A program made the position numbers and the translations under genes. Of a stretch of 8,270 nucleotides of DNA, positions 6,226-8,270 are shown piece after piece. Origin of the DNA: Synechococcaceae cyanobacterium (GTDB lineage Bacteria; Cyanobacteriota; Cyanobacteriia; PCC-6307; Cyanobiaceae); contig CANHGA010000084.1 of the NCBI GenBank assembly GCA_947460085.1, positions 1 to 8,270 of the forward strand, written 5' to 3'. Numbering within the stretch: position 1 is the stretch's first letter; every line of letters starts with the position of its first letter. The notes below the pieces were generated by a model, which had not been told where the DNA came from, searched no databases, and saw only the letters and a list, made by a program, of their open reading frames with translations.

Positions 6226-6237
6226 TGGCACTTGCCA
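6226..6237 (+). promoter_or_regulatory. TGGCA-CT-TGCCA palindrome upstream of glpX
   Basis: The two 5-bp arms TGGCA (6226-6230) and TGCCA (6233-6237) are perfect reverse complements around two bases. After one mismatch, 6223-6224 can also pair with 6239-6240. The T-N10-A form resembles generic dimeric regulator sites, but I cannot assign a regulator. Confidence 0.3.
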
Positions 6238-6259
6238 CCCTGCTTCGGCCTTCCCAATC

Positions 6260-6284
6260 AAGCTTTACCAAAGCTTCTGAAGCT
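6260..6284 (+). promoter_or_regulatory. Cluster of AAGCTT half-sites before glpX
   Basis: AAGCTTTACCAAAGCTT (6260-6276) is a perfect 7-bp inverted repeat with a 3-nt centre. Overlapping it, AGCTTC-T-GAAGCT (6272-6284) is a perfect 6-bp inverted repeat with a 1-nt centre. The two AAGCTT copies start 11 bp apart, about one helical turn. The cluster ends 23 nt before the glpX GTG, so it could be an operator or a 5'-leader structure with two mutually exclusive hairpins sharing the middle arm. Confidence 0.4.
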
Positions 6285-6307
6285 CCTCTTCCCCCTGCCG
6301 GATCACC

Positions 6308-7312
6308 GTGGATCGCACCCTCATCCAGGAAATTCTCGAGGTCGTTGAACAGGCCGCCATTGCATCCGCCGAATTGACTGGCCTGGGCAAAAAAGATGAG
6401 GCCGATGCGGCGGCCGTTGAAGCCATGCGAAAGCGCATGGGCCAGATCCAGATGCAAGGCCGCATCGTGATTGGTGAAGGCGAGCGCGATGAGGCTCCCA
6501 TGCTTTACATCGGCGAAGAAGTTGGCAGTGGCACCGGTCCTGGCGTCGATTTCGCCGTGGATCCCTGCGAAGGCACCAACCTCTGCGCCAACAGCCAGCG
6601 CGGTTCGATGGCCGTTCTGGCCGCCTCCGATCGCGGTGGTCTGTTCAATGCCCCCGACTTCTACATGAAGAAGTTGGCTGCGCCCCCTGCCGCCAAGGGC
6701 AAGGTTGACATTCGCAAGTCAGCCACTGAAAACATCCAAATCCTCAGCGAGTGCCTGGGCCTGGCCGCTAGCGAGCTGACCATCGTGGTGATGGACCGCG
6801 CCCGCCACAAGGACTTGATCGCTGAAATTCGGGCCACCGGGGCCCGGGTCCAGCCCATCTCCGATGGGGATGTGCAGGCGGCCATCGCCTGTGGCTTTGC
6901 CGGCACGGGCACCCATTGTCTGATGGGCATTGGGGCCGCTCCTGAAGGGGTGATCTCTGCGGCGGCCATGCGCGCCCTTGGAGGCCATTTCCAAGGTCAG
7001 CTTGTCTATGACCCCGCGGTGGCCCAAACCTCCGAATGGGCCGACTACACCAAGGAAGGCAACATCGCCCGCCTCAACGAGATGGGCATTACTGACGTCG
7101 ACAAAATCTACGAAGCTGAAGAATTGGCTTCTGGGGAGAACGTCGTTTTTGCCGGTAGCGGCATCACCGATGGCCTGCTGTTCCACGGTGTGAAGTTCGA
7201 AACGGATTGCACCCGCACCAGCAGCCTGGTGATCAGCACCCTCGACAACTCGGCACGCTTCACCAACACCATCCACATCAAGGATGGCGCCAAGAGCATC
7301 GCCCTGAGCTGA
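6308..7312 (+). CDS. glpX: Class II fructose-1,6-/sedoheptulose-1,7-bisphosphatase
   Basis: This cyanobacterial GlpX-type enzyme hydrolyses both fructose 1,6-bisphosphate and sedoheptulose 1,7-bisphosphate, a key control step in the Calvin cycle. The 334-residue product matches the class II family in length. It has the Li+-sensitive phosphatase metal-site residues Asp33 and Glu57 (IGEGERDEAP), the DPCEGTNL motif at 85-92 (Asp85, Glu88, Thr90), and Glu213 in GIGAAPEGV. Substrate-contact regions such as DRARHKDLI (163-171) and SDGDV (185-189) are intact. The start is GTG at 6308: an in-frame stop at 6278-6280 leaves no other start upstream, and the protein begins as cyanobacterial homologues do. 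No Shine-Dalgarno is apparent. It is divergent from rpe and 35 nt ahead of hemA, so those two probably share a transcript. Also named F/SBPase or fbp/sbp. Confidence 0.97.
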   Translation: MDRTLIQEILEVVEQAAIASAELTGLGKKDEADAAAVEAMRKRMGQIQMQGRIVIGEGERDEAPMLYIGEEVGSGTGPGVDFAVDPCEGTNLCANSQRGSMAVLAASDRGGLFNAPDFYMKKLAAPPAAKGKVDIRKSATENIQILSECLGLAASELTIVVMDRARHKDLIAEIRATGARVQPISDGDVQAAIACGFAGTGTHCLMGIGAAPEGVISAAAMRALGGHFQGQLVYDPAVAQTSEWADYTKEGNIARLNEMGITDVDKIYEAEELASGENVVFAGSGITDGLLFHGVKFETDCTRTSSLVISTLDNSARFTNTIHIKDGAKSIALS

Positions 7313-7347
7313 ATCCATCTGCCGAACGAGCGATCAAGTCTGCCTCC

Positions 7348-8270
7348 ATGCACATTGCCGTCATTGGCCTTAGTCACCGCACGGCTCCTGTGGAGATCCG
7401 GGAACGCCTCAGCATTCCCGAGCAAACCATGGAGGCTTCGCTTCAGAAGCTTCGTTCTGAGGATGAGGTGCTCGAGGCCTCCATCCTCAGCACCTGCAAT
7501 CGGCTGGAGATCTATGCCTTGCTGCGCCATCCGGAGCAGGGCATTTCGGCTGTCGGTCGCTTCCTAAGCAACCATTCCGGTCTTGAGGTGGAGGAGCTCT
7601 CTCCCCACCTGTTCACCTTCCACCATGAGGAGGCCATTGCCCACCTCCTGCGGGTGGCAGCCGGCCTCGATTCCTTGGTGCTGGGAGAGGGCCAGATCCT
7701 TTCCCAGGTGAAGAAGATGGTGCGCCTGGGCCAGGAGCACCGATCCATTGGGCCCATCCTCAATCGCCTGCTCACCCAGGCCGTCGGCACGGGTAAGCGG
7801 GTTCGCACCGAAACCAACCTCGGCACTGGTGCCGTTTCGATCAGCTCAGCCGCCGTGGAATTGGCCCAGCTCAAGGTTGGTCAAGCCAGGGGCCTCGATG
7901 AGCTGGTGTCCCTGGATCAAGAGCAGGTGGCGGTTGTTGGCGCTGGCCGCATGTCCCGCCTGCTCTTGCAACATCTCCAGGCCAAGGGTTGCAAGGGTCT
8001 GGTGCTGCTCAACCGCACCGTCAGCAAGGCTGAACTCCTCGCTGCCGACTTTCCAGCCCTTCCTGTGCAATGCAGGCCCCTCGACGACCTCGACCACTGC
8101 CTGAGCACCTGCTCGCTGGTGTTCACGAGTACGGCTGCCGATGACCCGATCATCACGGCCTCGCGGCTGTCAGCCCTGAATCGCCGCTCCAGCTTGATGC
8201 TGGTGGACATCGGAGTGCCGCGGAACATTTCGGCCGACACCACCGATCTGCCTGGGGTGGCCTCCTATGA
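7348..8270 (+). CDS. hemA: Glutamyl-tRNA reductase (3' partial)
   Basis: HemA reduces glutamyl-tRNA(Glu) with NADPH to glutamate-1-semialdehyde, the first committed step of the C5 route to haem, chlorophyll and bilins. From the ATG at 7348, 307 codons plus two bases are visible. The family is about 430 long in cyanobacteria, so roughly the last quarter, the dimerisation domain, is missing. Seen are GLSHRTAPVEIRE at 7-19, the catalytic cysteine Cys50 in STCNRLEIY (48-56), the GEGQI motif at 113-117 with the following helix, TETNLGTGAVSISSAAVELA at 154-173, and the NADPH-binding GAGRM at 198-202 followed by LLNRT. The gene lies 35 nt behind glpX with no terminator-like hairpin between them. No upstream in-frame start and no good Shine-Dalgarno exist; the start is set by homology. 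The window edge cuts the frame after GVASY. Confidence 0.97.
   Translation, partial: MHIAVIGLSHRTAPVEIRERLSIPEQTMEASLQKLRSEDEVLEASILSTCNRLEIYALLRHPEQGISAVGRFLSNHSGLEVEELSPHLFTFHHEEAIAHLLRVAAGLDSLVLGEGQILSQVKKMVRLGQEHRSIGPILNRLLTQAVGTGKRVRTETNLGTGAVSISSAAVELAQLKVGQARGLDELVSLDQEQVAVVGAGRMSRLLLQHLQAKGCKGLVLLNRTVSKAELLAADFPALPVQCRPLDDLDHCLSTCSLVFTSTAADDPIITASRLSALNRRSSLMLVDIGVPRNISADTTDLPGVASY

Larger units (their letters stand above)
6113..6307. promoter_or_regulatory. Divergent rpe-glpX control region
   Basis: This 195-nt spacer has no credible gene and must hold the 5' ends of both rpe and glpX. For rpe (minus strand), TACAAT at 6149-6144 is a good -10-like hexamer about 32 nt before the start codon, but no convincing -35 is seen. 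For glpX (plus strand), TGATACAGT at 6181-6189 resembles an extended -10, and TTGCCA at 6232-6237 resembles a -35 without a matching -10. Several palindromes lie on the glpX side, and a small palindrome CAGCGCTG (6159-6166) lies upstream of the rpe -10 candidate. Confidence 0.6.

Noticed and set aside
6423..6440. Hairpin CCATGCG-AAAG-CGCATGG in early glpX
   Set aside because: It encodes the conserved AMRKRMG peptide, so protein constraint and chance explain it well enough.
6719..7318. 199-codon open frame antisense to glpX
   Set aside because: It lies wholly opposite a strongly conserved gene, with no family resemblance and no ribosome site.
1..8270. Mobile element, tRNA, CRISPR, defence or other novel gene system
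   Set aside because: All six frames are accounted for by housekeeping genes with short spacers; no terminal repeats, spacer arrays, cloverleaf sequences or unassigned long reading frames were seen.

Overview
The window is a compact, GC-rich stretch of a cyanobacterial chromosome. The best fit is a picocyanobacterium of the Synechococcus/Cyanobium type. This rests on a class II (GlpX-type) bifunctional fructose/sedoheptulose bisphosphatase next to ribulose-phosphate 3-epimerase and glutamyl-tRNA reductase, a System II cytochrome c assembly gene (ccsA), and an LPS export cluster beside typA. Lineage is inferred from gene content and remembered gene order, not from a search.

Left block, 1-5367, all on the + strand: typA (5' end cut by the window edge), a DUF309 gene, an lptA/OstA-like gene, lptB, an LptF/LptG-type permease gene and ccsA. 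Spacing is tight: 32 nt, a 26-nt overlap, two 4-nt ATGA overlaps, then 39 nt. lptA-lptB-permease is a translationally coupled LPS-export module: a periplasmic bridge protein, a cytoplasmic ATPase and a membrane permease. ccsA follows and may share the transcript, although a 7-bp hairpin sits exactly on the permease stop codon.

Middle, 5368-6307: a convergent junction with a hairpin whose T-run fits termination of the minus-strand gene, then rpe on the - strand, then a 195-nt divergent spacer. The spacer holds several short palindromes, including a cluster of AAGCTT half-sites just upstream of glpX.

Right block, 6308-8270, + strand: glpX (F/SBPase) and, 35 nt later, hemA (3' end cut by the window edge). 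rpe and glpX serve the Calvin cycle and pentose phosphate interconversion; hemA commits glutamate to tetrapyrrole (chlorophyll, bilin, heme) synthesis.

This looks like core housekeeping sequence. I see no mobile element, tRNA, rRNA, CRISPR array, defence system or clear sign of horizontal transfer. The points worth a second look are small: near-identical C5/G5 hairpins in the DUF309-lptA region, the hairpin on the permease stop codon, the palindromes before glpX, the unknown role of DUF309, and the presence of a single Lpt permease.
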